A DNA stretch of 64,000 nucleotides. Source: JBGUVL01 sp964370395 (GTDB lineage Bacteria > Bacillota_I > Bacilli_A > Erysipelotrichales > Erysipelotrichaceae). The stretch is from contig CAYJIZ010000013.1 of assembly GCA_964370395.1 (NCBI GenBank), positions 1-64,000 of the forward strand, written 5' to 3'. The notes beneath the pieces were generated by a model. The model saw nothing but the letters and a program-made list of their open reading frames with translations, was not told the origin of the DNA and searched no databases. The translations under genes were made by a program, and so were the position numbers. Positions within the stretch are counted from its first letter, which is position 1; every line of letters starts with the position of its first letter. Of the stretch, positions 16,634 through 26,048 are shown piece after piece.

Positions 16634-17125
16634 TTAATGTTGTTGCGATGATAATAAATCAGCAAATAATTTAATGCATTGAACGTCTGCTTCGGCTAAT
16701 TCTCTTACATCGAAAATCACAACGAAGCTTCCATAGTAGTTTCCATACGACATGACAGGTAAAATACATCCGCTGTATCTGTCTTCCATATCATCAAATA
16801 CTTTTGTATTTTCGAAGTATGTAATGGTATGAACTTTTACTTTACCTTGCATGCTTTCATCTAACTTAATTTCATTTTTTTCCAGATATTCTTCACTAGT
16901 GAAAAAGATTTTATTTTGATAACGATTGTTCAATAAATCACACATATGTACAATTTCTTCATAGAAAGCAGATGTTTCATCGTATTTACGAATACAGATT
17001 GTTCCATCTTTAATGTAGATTTCAATCGAATCTCCTTCTTTCATTTTGTACATTTTACGAATTTCTTTTGGAATTACCAAACGTCCTAAATCATCTAATC
17101 TTCTAACCATTCCTGTTTCTTTCAT
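16634..17125 (-). CDS. spoVT: Stage V sporulation protein T-like regulator
   Basis: The 163-aa protein has an N-terminal AbrB-type swapped-hairpin DNA-binding domain (MKETGMVRRLDDLGRLVIPKEIRK) and a C-terminal GAF-like domain, the architecture of SpoVT. The ATG at 17125 gives the canonical MKETGMVRRL start. In sporulating Firmicutes SpoVT tunes forespore sigma-G genes. Its presence suggests a spore-forming lineage or ancestor, but does not prove sporulation. It lies between a GHL10 gene and rqcP, downstream of mfd. Confidence 0.85.
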   Translation of the reverse strand: MKETGMVRRLDDLGRLVIPKEIRKMYKMKEGDSIEIYIKDGTICIRKYDETSAFYEEIVHMCDLLNNRYQNKIFFTSEEYLEKNEIKLDESMQGKVKVHTITYFENTKVFDDMEDRYSGCILPVMSYGNYYGSFVVIFDVRELAEADVQCIKLFADLLSSQQH

Positions 17126-17169
17126 ATAACACCTCAATAGTATCATGGAGGCATATGTAAGTTATTCGT

Positions 17170-18306
17170 TTATTGTATCACTTGTAATAAATTAAAGCGT
17201 TCCGCTTTTGTTGAATCTTCTAACAGACTGTCATAATCAAATAACGAATAGCCATGCCATCCATATTCTTTCACTGTTTCTACCTGTTGTTTTAAATTGT
17301 CATTTTGCTTTTGCCATCCAAAATCATCATTGACATCTTGCCCACAAAGATAAAGGGCTAAGCCAGCATATAATTTTGTATTCTTATTGGTATGAATTGT
17401 TTGGTACGCTTGCACTCGATCATCAAACATTGTCACACTATTACTTCCCCACTGGTTTGTCCAATAAATCTGTGGCATAACATAATCCACATACCCATCT
17501 TCACTTAACCAAGTATCAATATCAGCCCCAATATTTCTAGCATTATCTAAATTCCCTTGGGGACTAATACCCATTGTAATGTTCTCACTTTTCGCTTTGA
17601 TTGTGGAATACACTTCTCTTATCAATGCATTCACATTTTCTTGGCGTTGTTGTTGTGTCGTATTATGGAACATTGCTTCCATATAAAAGTAGTCATCAAA
17701 ATGAATTCCATCCACATCGTATGTTGTAATGATTTCTTCTACCCCTTCAACAATGTATTTTCGTACTTCCTCACTTTGTGGATTCAGCATCGCTTGTGTA
17801 CCCTCTACTAATACACGATCGCTACCAATCCAATCCCCAATGGAAGAATAACTTTTAAAATAATCGATTTGTTGTTGGTTGTATGCAATACGATACGGAT
17901 TAATCCATGCCTCTAACTTCAACCCCTTATCATGTGCTTTTTTAACCATGATCGCCAGGGGGTCATACACAACATCTTGTGTCGAACTAATGTACTTTGA
18001 GATTGGAAATAACTCGCTAGGATATATCGCATCCTGAAAAGGACGCACTTGCACAATCAATGTATTTAACTTGTTTTCTATCGCCTTATTACACATGTCT
18101 TCAAAAGCATCAATGAATTCACTCTCACTTTTGTCTTTTAACGTCTCCATGTTTAAATAGGAAATCCACACTGCTTTCTTGTCAAATACCACTGACTCTT
18201 CTGTCTTTTGAAACACAAGCGCTATCATTACAATAACAAAAAGTACTACACTTGCCATTATTGCCACACGTTGATAGGAAATCTTATGTCTTCTTTTTTT
18301 AACCAT
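17170..18306 (-). CDS. Family 10-like glycosyl hydrolase (GHL10), membrane anchored
   Basis: The 378-aa protein has an N-terminal anchor (basic KKRRHK, then a hydrophobic helix) and a large extracytoplasmic TIM-barrel domain of the GHL10/DUF187 family. Landmarks are KAVWISYLNMETL, VQVRPFQDAIYPSELFP, LEAWINPYR, VDGIHFDDYFY, MGISPQGNLDNAR and YVMPQIYWTNQ. Relatives are YngK-like cell-surface proteins presumed to act on glycan or peptidoglycan. Start at 18306 follows AGAGGT. It is inserted between mfd and spoVT, where Bacillus has no such gene. Confidence 0.85.
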   Translation of the reverse strand: MVKKRRHKISYQRVAIMASVVLFVIVMIALVFQKTEESVVFDKKAVWISYLNMETLKDKSESEFIDAFEDMCNKAIENKLNTLIVQVRPFQDAIYPSELFPISKYISSTQDVVYDPLAIMVKKAHDKGLKLEAWINPYRIAYNQQQIDYFKSYSSIGDWIGSDRVLVEGTQAMLNPQSEEVRKYIVEGVEEIITTYDVDGIHFDDYFYMEAMFHNTTQQQRQENVNALIREVYSTIKAKSENITMGISPQGNLDNARNIGADIDTWLSEDGYVDYVMPQIYWTNQWGSNSVTMFDDRVQAYQTIHTNKNTKLYAGLALYLCGQDVNDDFGWQKQNDNLKQQVETVKEYGWHGYSLFDYDSLLEDSTKAERFNLLQVIQ

Positions 18307-18481
18307 ATGTACCTCTTTATTATTATACACATTTTTACAAATAATGCTAAAAAAAGACACAGATTTTTTAGGAATATCTTTCCAGTTAAATCGTGTGTGC
18401 TTTTCTTTTGTTTTAATAATAAAAGAAACTTTTTGTTACCTGTCTTTCAACATGAACAAAAAGCTCTTTTTTTAACTTGTT

Positions 18482-21400
18482 TTACGCTCTTTCTAATTTG
18501 GCACACATAGAAATAAATTCAATTAATAGAGCCAAAGAATTGCTTCCTTTCGGTATTTTCGCATAAATCTTTTGGTTTACATACCGTATTTTAATATCCG
18601 TAGATAAGGTTGTCGCTTTTTCAAATAATGTCACTCCATCAATACGATCGCTCCACTCTTTTGTGAATTCGATTTCCATCTCTTGTTTCATCTCTTTAAA
18701 TCCAGCAACATGTGGTTCATTAATCATAATATCCAATTTCTTTTTCTCAAATAACATCGCTACTGCTTTTGGTAATTTTCCATACGTATCGATGATTTCT
18801 TCTTGCATCTTCAACAAGTCCTTTTTGCTTTTTACATTATCCAAACGTTGGTACAGTGTAATCTTTTCAAAGTCTTCTTGTTCAAAGCGTTCTGGAATAT
18901 ACGCATCCACTTTTAAATTGGCTTTTCTCTCTTCTACTTCTTTTACTTCTATTTTTTCACCACGACTCTCACTAATCGCTTCGTTCAGCATTTCAATGTA
19001 CATATCCATCCCAATCGTATCGATAAACCCTGCTTGTTTTGGTCCTAGCATATCTCCAGCTCCACGAATTGTTAAATCACGTAGTGCTATTTTATACCCT
19101 GAACCTAACTTCGCAAACTCTTTCATCGACTTTAATCGTTTCATCGCTATTTCACTTAACGCTTTGCGTGGTGAATACATTAAATAGGCATATGCCAAAC
19201 GCGAACTACGTCCCACTCTTCCTTTGATCTGGTATAGTTGCGACAATCCAAACTTATCGGCATCTTCAATTAAAATCGTGTTCGCATTAGGAATATCAAT
19301 TCCCGTTTCAATAATCGTTGTACAAACTAATACTTGGTATTCTTTGTTGGTGAACTTAAGCATCACATCTTCAATTTCATCTTTGTGCATCTGCCCATGT
19401 GCGACACCTACTTTTAATCCTTTGATTTCTTTTTGTAAACGTCTAGCAACATTATAAATTTCTTTCACGTTGTTGTATAAATAGAACACTTGTCCATCTC
19501 TTGATAACTCGCGTTCGATTACTTCTTTCATCAATGCGATATTTTTCTCAATCACATACGTTTGCACACTCATTCGATTACTTGGTGGTGTATTTAACTG
19601 TGACAAAGAACGTATCCCAATTAACGACATTTGTAATGTACGTGGTATTGGTGTTGCACTAAGCGACAATACATCGACACTCGTTTTTAATTCTTTTATT
19701 TTTTCTTTGTGTTCTACACCAAAGCGTTGTTCCTCATCAATGATCAACAACCCTAAATCTTTGAACACAATATCCTTAGAAAGCAAACGATGTGTTCCTA
19801 CTAATAAGTCGATTTTTCCTTCTAGCAATTGTTGTTTGATCTGTTTTACTTCTTTGCTTGTGACAAAACGATTCACAACTTTAATGGTAACTGGAAAATT
19901 GCGAAAACGTCGCAATGCTGTTTTTAGATGTTGTTGCGATAAGATTGTCGTAGGGCATAAAAAAGCAACTTGTTTATTATCCATAATCGCTTTGAAAGCA
20001 GCACGCAGAGCTACTTCTGTTTTTCCAAACCCTACATCTCCACAAAGCAAACGATCCATTGGAACATCTTTTTCCATATCCCTTTTTATTTCATCCACCG
20101 CTTGTGTTTGGTCAACGGTAAGAGGATAATCAAAGTCTTCCTCAAACTCTTGCTGGAAAACACTGTCTTTGCTAAACGCATACCCAATGTGTTTTTCACG
20201 TAACGAATAAAGCTTAACCAAACGATCGGCTAGTATTTTTACACTTTCGCTTACTTTCGCTTTTGTTTTTTCCCAATCGCCACTTCCTAATTTATTTAAC
20301 TTTGGTGTTGCCCCTTCTTTGGAGACAAACTTACGAATTAATTTAAACTGTTCTAATGGAATTAATAATTCATCATTTCCTTTGTAGACAACACGCAAAT
20401 AATCTTTATGAATTCCATCTTTTTCTTTGTTTATGATACCCAAATACTTCCCTACACCATATAATTTATGGACAACAAAATCCCCATTTTCTAATTCTAG
20501 ATAATGGTTGATTACTTCTGCTTCTTTAAATTTGTTCGCATGCAAATTACGGTGATGGACAACATCGAATAATTCTTTACTTGTGCATACGATTATTTTT
20601 TCACGATGTGCAATAAATCCTTCGTTGAACATAAGTTCACTAAAATGAACACCCACATCCAATGAATCATCACTTCGATAAGGACAACCAAGATCATTTA
20701 GCACTTCTTTTACTTGTTTTTGTTCCATCTCTTTTAAACAAAATAAAATCGTATAGTCTTTGTGCTTAATGATGTCTTCGATCTTCTTTGGCAAAGAGAC
20801 ATCAACATACATCATCTCTTCGATTTGTGAGAAAACAGGTTTCTTCTCATTCACAAACAAATTTATTTCCATCGCTTTTAAACGTAGGCGATCCAAATCA
20901 TTCGCAAACTGGTACATCGCTAAACTCATATTCAATGATTGTAACTCTTGAATATACGCGATGTTTTCTTCACTGATGCGTTTGTATGTTTGTTTTACTT
21001 CATCCACACTACTGATTACAATACGCGCTTGTTTCATATAGTCTTGGATGCTATATTGTTGGTTTAGGTAGATATAATACTTGCTTAAGTGGGCTTCTTT
21101 GCTTCTTTCCTCTAGCAGACGAATGTCTTCTTCAAGGTGATCTATCAACTCTTGGTTAGTACTTTTGGCTATCTTTTCTTCCAAGGTTTCGCATATTACA
21201 CTCACTTCTTCCTGCGTAAATAAAATATCACTTGCTGGAATGATTTCAACACTATCCACTTCATTGATAGTACGCTTACTCGCAATATCAAAGAAACGAA
21301 TGCTATCAATTTCATTATCAAAAAACTCGATTCGAATTGGATTATCATAATTCATCGAGTAAACATCAATGATTCCACCACGACTTGCATAACACAGTGG

Positions 21401-21889
21401 TTGATCCACATAGGTTACTTTAGTATATCCTGCATCATATAAGTTTTGAACCATATCATCATAAGAAATCGTATCGTTTACTTTAATATGATAACGGTAT
21501 TTATCGAACACTTCAGGAGCGGGCAAGAATTTTGTAAATCCCGCAGTATGTGTAATACACACAACAGGACGATCGCTCATTAGCGCATCTAACACTTCAA
21601 TTTCTTGTGCCAATTGCTCTGGAGAAGCAGCAATCGCTTGTACACGCAAGCTTTCTTCCACGCGAAAAAGCAGCACTTCATCTTTTAGTAGGGGGGTTAA
21701 ACTCTCATAAAGACGTTGTGCTGTATATACATTATTTTTGACAATCAGCATTGGTTTTTTCTTTTTCAAATACGAGGACGCAATCATTAATGTTTCTTCC
21801 ATTAAATTAATGTTTCCTAGCGTATTCGCTTCTTGATCAAATGCGACAAATGCTGGATTATCAGACAAGATGTGTAACAGTTGATTCAT
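18482..21889 (-). CDS. mfd: Transcription-repair coupling factor Mfd
   Basis: The 1135-aa protein is full length for the family. An N-terminal UvrB-like module (about 1-330) is followed by the RNA polymerase-interaction domain near NHYLELENGDFVVHKLYGVGKYLGI. RecG-like translocase motors follow with Walker A (GDVGFGKTEVALRAAF), DEEQ box (LLIIDEEQRFGV) and SATPIPRTL. The TRG motif region and a C-terminal UvrA-occluding domain complete it. Mfd removes stalled RNA polymerase and recruits UvrA. It lies in a long minus-strand cluster downstream of pth, as in Bacillus. Confidence 0.97.
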   Translation of the reverse strand: MNQLLHILSDNPAFVAFDQEANTLGNINLMEETLMIASSYLKKKKPMLIVKNNVYTAQRLYESLTPLLKDEVLLFRVEESLRVQAIAASPEQLAQEIEVLDALMSDRPVVCITHTAGFTKFLPAPEVFDKYRYHIKVNDTISYDDMVQNLYDAGYTKVTYVDQPLCYASRGGIIDVYSMNYDNPIRIEFFDNEIDSIRFFDIASKRTINEVDSVEIIPASDILFTQEEVSVICETLEEKIAKSTNQELIDHLEEDIRLLEERSKEAHLSKYYIYLNQQYSIQDYMKQARIVISSVDEVKQTYKRISEENIAYIQELQSLNMSLAMYQFANDLDRLRLKAMEINLFVNEKKPVFSQIEEMMYVDVSLPKKIEDIIKHKDYTILFCLKEMEQKQVKEVLNDLGCPYRSDDSLDVGVHFSELMFNEGFIAHREKIIVCTSKELFDVVHHRNLHANKFKEAEVINHYLELENGDFVVHKLYGVGKYLGIINKEKDGIHKDYLRVVYKGNDELLIPLEQFKLIRKFVSKEGATPKLNKLGSGDWEKTKAKVSESVKILADRLVKLYSLREKHIGYAFSKDSVFQQEFEEDFDYPLTVDQTQAVDEIKRDMEKDVPMDRLLCGDVGFGKTEVALRAAFKAIMDNKQVAFLCPTTILSQQHLKTALRRFRNFPVTIKVVNRFVTSKEVKQIKQQLLEGKIDLLVGTHRLLSKDIVFKDLGLLIIDEEQRFGVEHKEKIKELKTSVDVLSLSATPIPRTLQMSLIGIRSLSQLNTPPSNRMSVQTYVIEKNIALMKEVIERELSRDGQVFYLYNNVKEIYNVARRLQKEIKGLKVGVAHGQMHKDEIEDVMLKFTNKEYQVLVCTTIIETGIDIPNANTILIEDADKFGLSQLYQIKGRVGRSSRLAYAYLMYSPRKALSEIAMKRLKSMKEFAKLGSGYKIALRDLTIRGAGDMLGPKQAGFIDTIGMDMYIEMLNEAISESRGEKIEVKEVEERKANLKVDAYIPERFEQEDFEKITLYQRLDNVKSKKDLLKMQEEIIDTYGKLPKAVAMLFEKKKLDIMINEPHVAGFKEMKQEMEIEFTKEWSDRIDGVTLFEKATTLSTDIKIRYVNQKIYAKIPKGSNSLALLIEFISMCAKLERA

Positions 21890-21958
21890 GTAATCACCTC
21901 ACCTGTTCATCTATTCTATCATTTCTAAATTAGATATGCTAGCGATAATCTCACTAAT

Positions 21959-22594
21959 TTATTTCGTAAGAAAAGCATAAAAACATTCGCTCAACTTACG
22001 ATGATTTTCTTCGTCCATGTGAATGCCATCGATTGCACTCGCTTTTGCATATGTTGCAGCATTGATGAACTGACAATTGTAAGTATTCGCTATTTCTTCA
22101 TAATAATGAGCAAGTTTTTTCGCTGTTTGTATGCTTTGCTCATTGAATTGTTCCCTGGTTCTTTCTTGGTGAAACCCTTCTTCGTTTAATAAGATTGGCG
22201 AAACGATAATAATTTCAGGAATCGTATATTGAGGAAGGTATATCGCTTTGTTTTGAATGATTTGTACCATTTCTTTGATCCCGTTAGAGATCGCTACAGC
22301 ATTCGCATTAAAATTTGCTTTCAAATCATTTGTACCAAGCATAATGATAATGGTATCAAGTGGCTGGTGTGTTTCAAGAAGCATACGCAAACTAGACAAA
22401 CCATGACGAAATGGTTTTACCTCATCCACAAAAGCAGCACATCTTCCATTTAATCCTTCTTCGATTACTTCGTACGATGCCCCTAAGCTATTCGCTAGTA
22501 GTTTAGGCCAACGTGTTTTCTCATCAAATCGTGACTTATCTATCGGGTTATGTCCCCATGTATTGGAATCTCCAAAACAAACTATTTTTTTCAT
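21959..22594 (-). CDS. SGNH/GDSL-family hydrolase
   Basis: The 211-aa esterase-like protein has block I GDSN (FGDSNTWGHNP), block II Gly, block III GTND (MLGTNDLKANF) and block V D-x-x-H (DGIHMDEENHRKL). The Ser, Gly, Asn and His-Asp set is complete, so it should be an active serine hydrolase. There is no signal peptide, so it is cytosolic, like arylesterase-type SGNH enzymes. Substrate unknown. It lies 11 bases after the HAD phosphatase gene and is probably in the same operon. Confidence 0.88.
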   Translation of the reverse strand: MKKIVCFGDSNTWGHNPIDKSRFDEKTRWPKLLANSLGASYEVIEEGLNGRCAAFVDEVKPFRHGLSSLRMLLETHQPLDTIIIMLGTNDLKANFNANAVAISNGIKEMVQIIQNKAIYLPQYTIPEIIIVSPILLNEEGFHQERTREQFNEQSIQTAKKLAHYYEEIANTYNCQFINAATYAKASAIDGIHMDEENHRKLSECFYAFLTK

Positions 22595-22605
22595 CGTGTT
22601 TCCTC

Positions 22606-23382
22606 TTATATTAATTTTAATTCTTTTAACGTATTTGCGATACTCGCTTCGCTATCATCACCACATACAATTGTAGCAATCGCTTTGATAGAAGGATGTC
22701 CATTGCCCATCGCAACGCCCACTTTCGCATGTGTAAGCATTTCTAAATCATTCAAAGAATCACCAAAGGCAACATAAGAGCCTTCTTCGATTTGCCAATA
22801 CTTCATTAATTGTTGGATTCCCTTCGCTTTGTTCACACCATCTTTCACAAAGTCAATTCCATAAGGTGTCGATGCTGTGTACGAGATGCCTTCAATTTTT
22901 TCAAACAGCTCTTTTTTAAAGTGCTTGTTTTTAATTGCACTAACCGCATTCAATTTTTCTTTTTCCCACTTTTTAATCTTTGGTTCTTTTAAATGGTATT
23001 CTTCAATCATCTTCTCTACGATTTCACATTTTGGCTGGTTAACAAATTCGTGTTTTCCAAACGAATACAAACTGATATTATGCGTGTCTGCTATCGAATA
23101 CATCTGTTCCATCTGTGTTTCGCTATAACAGTCTTCATAAATGATTTCATACTTTTCATTCATCGCAATTCCACCTGCGCAACCGATGTAACCATCCCAT
23201 TCTACCATCTCAAAAACAGCCAATTCATCTGCCATTTCTTTTGGTCTTCCACTGCATAAGGCAACTTTGTACCCATTGGCTTTTAATTTTTTTACTGCTT
23301 CAATGCTCTCATCTAATACTTTGTTGTTGTCATGGTCATAAAATGTCCCATCAATATCAAAAAATACAGCTTTAATATCCAT
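22606..23382 (-). CDS. HAD-superfamily phosphatase, Cof type (IIB)
   Basis: The 258-aa protein has HAD motifs FFDIDGTFYDH (motif I), SGRP (II), a motif III Lys in VNKAKGIQQL and GDSLNDLEML (IV), with a C2B cap between. Cof-type enzymes dephosphorylate sugar phosphates, nucleotides or cofactors such as FMN. The specific substrate cannot be read from sequence. I chose 23382 because GAGAGGT lies six bases before this ATG. Confidence 0.9.
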   Translation of the reverse strand: MDIKAVFFDIDGTFYDHDNNKVLDESIEAVKKLKANGYKVALCSGRPKEMADELAVFEMVEWDGYIGCAGGIAMNEKYEIIYEDCYSETQMEQMYSIADTHNISLYSFGKHEFVNQPKCEIVEKMIEEYHLKEPKIKKWEKEKLNAVSAIKNKHFKKELFEKIEGISYTASTPYGIDFVKDGVNKAKGIQQLMKYWQIEEGSYVAFGDSLNDLEMLTHAKVGVAMGNGHPSIKAIATIVCGDDSEASIANTLKELKLI

Positions 23383-23447
23383 TTTCTTACCTCTCAAATC
23401 GCATTTAGTATAGCATATTTATTTATGTATCTTAAAAGAAACAAAAA

Positions 23448-23497
23448 AACAAAAAGGATTTTGTTTGCTTTCCAATACAAATCTTTTTGTTTTTCTT
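23448..23497 (-). terminator. Terminator of the DUF1648 gene
   Basis: An A-rich arm with ACAAAAAGGATTT and a T-rich arm with AAATCTTTTTGT form a long imperfect hairpin just past the 23501 stop. T-runs are present on both strands. Confidence 0.55.
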
Positions 23498-23500
23498 TCT

Positions 23501-23983
23501 TTATTTATTTTTTGATGCTTTTACAACTCTCACTAAATTAAAAACTAAAATGATTGTGATTCCTGCTATCATGACAATCGTGAAATAGTTGGATAACGGG
23601 TATTGCGAAATAGAAGTGAGCATCAAATAACCAATTGTAATAACGATAAACAATCGCATCATATAAATTAAGTCTTTTATTATTTCATATACCTTTGCTT
23701 GGTTTTGTGGTGTCACATTCACCCCTGTGTTCCATAATGTTGGAAATTTAGAAACAAAGGTCAAAAGCAAGTACAACCCGATTAGTAAAAACGGAAGCAA
23801 TAACATTTCTTGTTTGTTTCCATAGCGATCCACATTACCATAAAAATCAAAGTGTACACCTATTTTTTGTGGTGCATTCCAATATTGAAAAACAAATACG
23901 ATAATAGCAAGAATGATTATCGCTATTGTTAGGATACCCATTATTTTTTGTTGACGTGTTGTCTGTACCTTGATTTCATCCAT
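23501..23983 (-). CDS. DUF1648-domain membrane protein
   Basis: The 160-aa protein has four hydrophobic segments. Between the first two is the DUF1648 signature (PQKIGVHFDFYGNVDRYGNK, a variant of the family's HxxxxGxxxxxGsK). Such proteins, including SdpI-like immunity proteins, sit in the membrane; SdpI protects Bacillus from a toxin, but most members have no known role. The start at 23983 is favoured by GAGG seven bases upstream and leaves it just after the flavin-binding gene's end. Confidence 0.7.
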   Translation of the reverse strand: MDEIKVQTTRQQKIMGILTIAIIILAIIVFVFQYWNAPQKIGVHFDFYGNVDRYGNKQEMLLLPFLLIGLYLLLTFVSKFPTLWNTGVNVTPQNQAKVYEIIKDLIYMMRLFIVITIGYLMLTSISQYPLSNYFTIVMIAGITIILVFNLVRVVKASKNK

Positions 23984-23993
23984 ATGCTTTCCT

Positions 23994-24473
23994 CTATCCC
24001 AGCTCTTTGGCTTGTTTTCCACTCACATGTGTAATATCAATTGCAATCATACATAATGCCGCCATACTTTTGGCAATTTCTTGTTTCATTTCTTCTTTGT
24101 CCACTTCAGGACTGTATTTTTCACACAACAGAAGAATGGATTTTTCCTTTTCTTCTTCACTCTCTACAATACGTGCTTTTCCAAATACAATTACACTACG
24201 ATAATGTGTTGTATATTTTTCTGCAATTACTTTATCTTGGTCAATGATACAAAAAGATACGTTTTCATTTGCTTTGATTGCATCGATTTTATGTCCTTGT
24301 AGAGCACTGTGAAAATAAATTTTATGATCGTGATACACGTAACTTAACGGTACGGCATAGGCGCTCTTGTCTTGGTCGCACACAGCCAATACTCCTGATG
24401 TGTTTTTAATCATCACTTCTATGCATGTTTCATTGCTTAATTGTTGGTTTGCACGACGCATTTGTTTTGGCAT
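23994..24473 (-). CDS. Pyridoxamine 5'-phosphate oxidase-like flavoprotein (NimA type)
   Basis: The 159-aa protein has the split-barrel fold signature: N-terminal MPKQMRRANQQLSNE, then GVLAVCDQDKSAYAVPLSYVYHDHKIYFHSA with GHKIDAIKANENVSFCII. This is the family annotated as PNPOx-like or 5-nitroimidazole reductase-like, which binds FMN, F420 or haem. Specific activity is unknown. It lies 12 bases from pth in the same direction. Confidence 0.85.
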   Translation of the reverse strand: MPKQMRRANQQLSNETCIEVMIKNTSGVLAVCDQDKSAYAVPLSYVYHDHKIYFHSALQGHKIDAIKANENVSFCIIDQDKVIAEKYTTHYRSVIVFGKARIVESEEEKEKSILLLCEKYSPEVDKEEMKQEIAKSMAALCMIAIDITHVSGKQAKELG

Positions 24474-24485
24474 AACCCATTCCCC

Positions 24486-25046
24486 CTATTTTTTATTAAA
24501 TTCCTGCATTGTGATCGCAAATTCATTGCGTAAACTATGAATCGCTGCATTTTTCGCATCCACCAATGCCTCTTCAAAATCTTGTAATTCTTCTTTTCGC
24601 ACTTTTCCTAATACGTAATCTACTGTCGCAATACGTGCATCTTTTCCAATTCCCACACGAATGCGATTAAAGTCTTGTGTTCCCAAATGTTGAATGATAT
24701 TTTTCACTCCGTTTTGTCCACCAGCACTTCCCTTTTGACGAAGTCTGATTTTTCCAACTGGCAAATCCAAATCATCATAAATCACCAAGATATCTTCCTT
24801 GTCTATTTTAAAGAAATCCATTATTTCTCTAACACTTTCCCCTGATAAATTCATATAAGTTTGCGGTTTTAATAAGATGACACTTTCGCCACCTACATTT
24901 GTTTTTCCATACAATCCCTTAAATTTATTTTGGTTGATGTCTACTTTTAATTCTTGGGCAATGTAATCCATTACCATAAAACCAGCATTGTGTCTTGTTT
25001 TCTCGTATTCTCTTCCTGGATTTCCTAGTCCAACGATCAATTTCAT
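24486..25046 (-). CDS. pth: Peptidyl-tRNA hydrolase
   Basis: The 186-aa protein shows all Pth landmarks: GLGNPGREYEKTRHNAGF with catalytic His20, the substrate Asn in KPQTYMNLSG, the IYDDLDLPVGKIRLRQKGSAGGQNG loop and IRVGIG. It recycles peptidyl-tRNA released from ribosomes. In Bacillus pth lies close upstream of mfd; here four small genes separate them, but direction and order are kept. Confidence 0.96.
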   Translation of the reverse strand: MKLIVGLGNPGREYEKTRHNAGFMVMDYIAQELKVDINQNKFKGLYGKTNVGGESVILLKPQTYMNLSGESVREIMDFFKIDKEDILVIYDDLDLPVGKIRLRQKGSAGGQNGVKNIIQHLGTQDFNRIRVGIGKDARIATVDYVLGKVRKEELQDFEEALVDAKNAAIHSLRNEFAITMQEFNKK

Positions 25047-25054
25047 TTTTTCAC

Positions 25055-25309
25055 CTATCCAATTTTCTTTCTTCTAACACGATCTATCTCATCTTGTATA
25101 CTTCGATATTGTGTACAAATAATTTCATTAATTTCTTCTACGCTCAATTGTTTGTTTGCGACAATCGAAACGGATAAATCACTATGGACAATCACTGAAA
25201 TTTGTCCTTCTTTTAAACGAACGGAGCGAATTAGTTCATAGATGAGTTCTTGCTTATCTTTTAACCCTGTAAATCGACTTGTAATAATTGCTCTTTCTTT
25301 TGTCGGCAT
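25055..25309 (-). CDS. Conserved-looking 84-aa protein upstream of pth
   Basis: I do not recognise a family. The protein has an N-terminal basic segment (MPTKERAIITSRFTGLKDKQ), a helix, a beta-strand pair (GQISVIVHSDLSVSIVANK) and a basic C-terminal helix (IQDEIDRVRRKK). There is no membrane segment. It starts the operon that continues with pth eight bases downstream, so a role in translation or RNA metabolism is a reasonable guess. It is not Fin, the zinc-ribbon protein found near pth in Bacillus, since it has only one cysteine. Confidence 0.65.
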   Translation of the reverse strand: MPTKERAIITSRFTGLKDKQELIYELIRSVRLKEGQISVIVHSDLSVSIVANKQLSVEEINEIICTQYRSIQDEIDRVRRKKIG

Positions 25310-25387
25310 GCATTCGCTCCTTTCGTATACTATCTATTATTATACAACACTATGATAAGGTTTCAAATAAGACTGTTATCATTACCC

Positions 25388-25416
25388 ATAAAAAAAGATA
25401 CACATTTTGTGTATCT
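25388..25416 (-). terminator. Terminator of the rnpA-yidC-jag transcript
   Basis: AGATACAC at 25396-25403 and GTGTATCT at 25409-25416 with loop ATTTT are followed by T7 on the minus strand. This cleanly separates jag from the pth operon. Confidence 0.85.
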
Positions 25417-25422
25417 CTCTCA

Positions 25423-26037
25423 TTATTTGTTTTCTACATAACAGATTTTTAATCTTCTTTGGTTTCCTTCTCCTTCAGAGACAGTCGCAATGTTATTCCA
25501 TCCTTGTAGGTGGTTGTGAATTGCTTTTCTTTCATCGTTAGGCATTGGATCTAAAGTAGCATCTGTTTTTGTTCTTTGTACTGTTTTCGCAACACGTGCT
25601 GCCAAAGAACATTCTTTTTTGTATTTTTCATCTTTGTATCCATTAATGTCTACTAATAATGAAACACGTTTTTTGAATTTTCCAGACGCAGCTGCTTTTA
25701 ATACCGTATTAATCGCTTGTAATGTTTGTCCATTTTTTCCAATTAAAATAGCATTGTTTGAAGAGTTAAGTGTAATTTTATAAAAATTTTCTTCTTTTTC
25801 TTCAATTTCTAATGTAACATCCATTTCAATATTTTCAAAGTAATTCATTAAGTAATCATAGATAAAATCTTTGATGTCTTCTTTTGTATAAGCAGAAATT
25901 GTGATTTCTTTTCCTACACCAAGAAAACCTGATTTTTCTTCGATTACTTCATAAGTAATGTCTTCAATTGCTATCTTTTTTTCTGAAGCAATTTGTTGAA
26001 GAAGTTCTTCCAGTGTTTTTCCTGTATACTTTTTCAT
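25423..26037 (-). CDS. jag: RNA-binding protein Jag / KhpB
   Basis: The 204-aa protein has an N-terminal Jag domain (MKKYTGKTLEELLQQIASEK...GFLGVGKE), a KH domain (NNAILIGKNGQTLQAINTVL) and a C-terminal R3H domain (RKAIHNHLQGWNNIATVSEGEGNQRRL). KhpB pairs with KhpA in RNA binding and affects cell elongation. The ATG at 26037 lies eight bases after AGGAG. It follows yidC, the order conserved in most Firmicutes. Confidence 0.95.
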   Translation of the reverse strand: MKKYTGKTLEELLQQIASEKKIAIEDITYEVIEEKSGFLGVGKEITISAYTKEDIKDFIYDYLMNYFENIEMDVTLEIEEKEENFYKITLNSSNNAILIGKNGQTLQAINTVLKAAASGKFKKRVSLLVDINGYKDEKYKKECSLAARVAKTVQRTKTDATLDPMPNDERKAIHNHLQGWNNIATVSEGEGNQRRLKICYVENK

Positions 26038-26048
26038 TTTTATCACTC

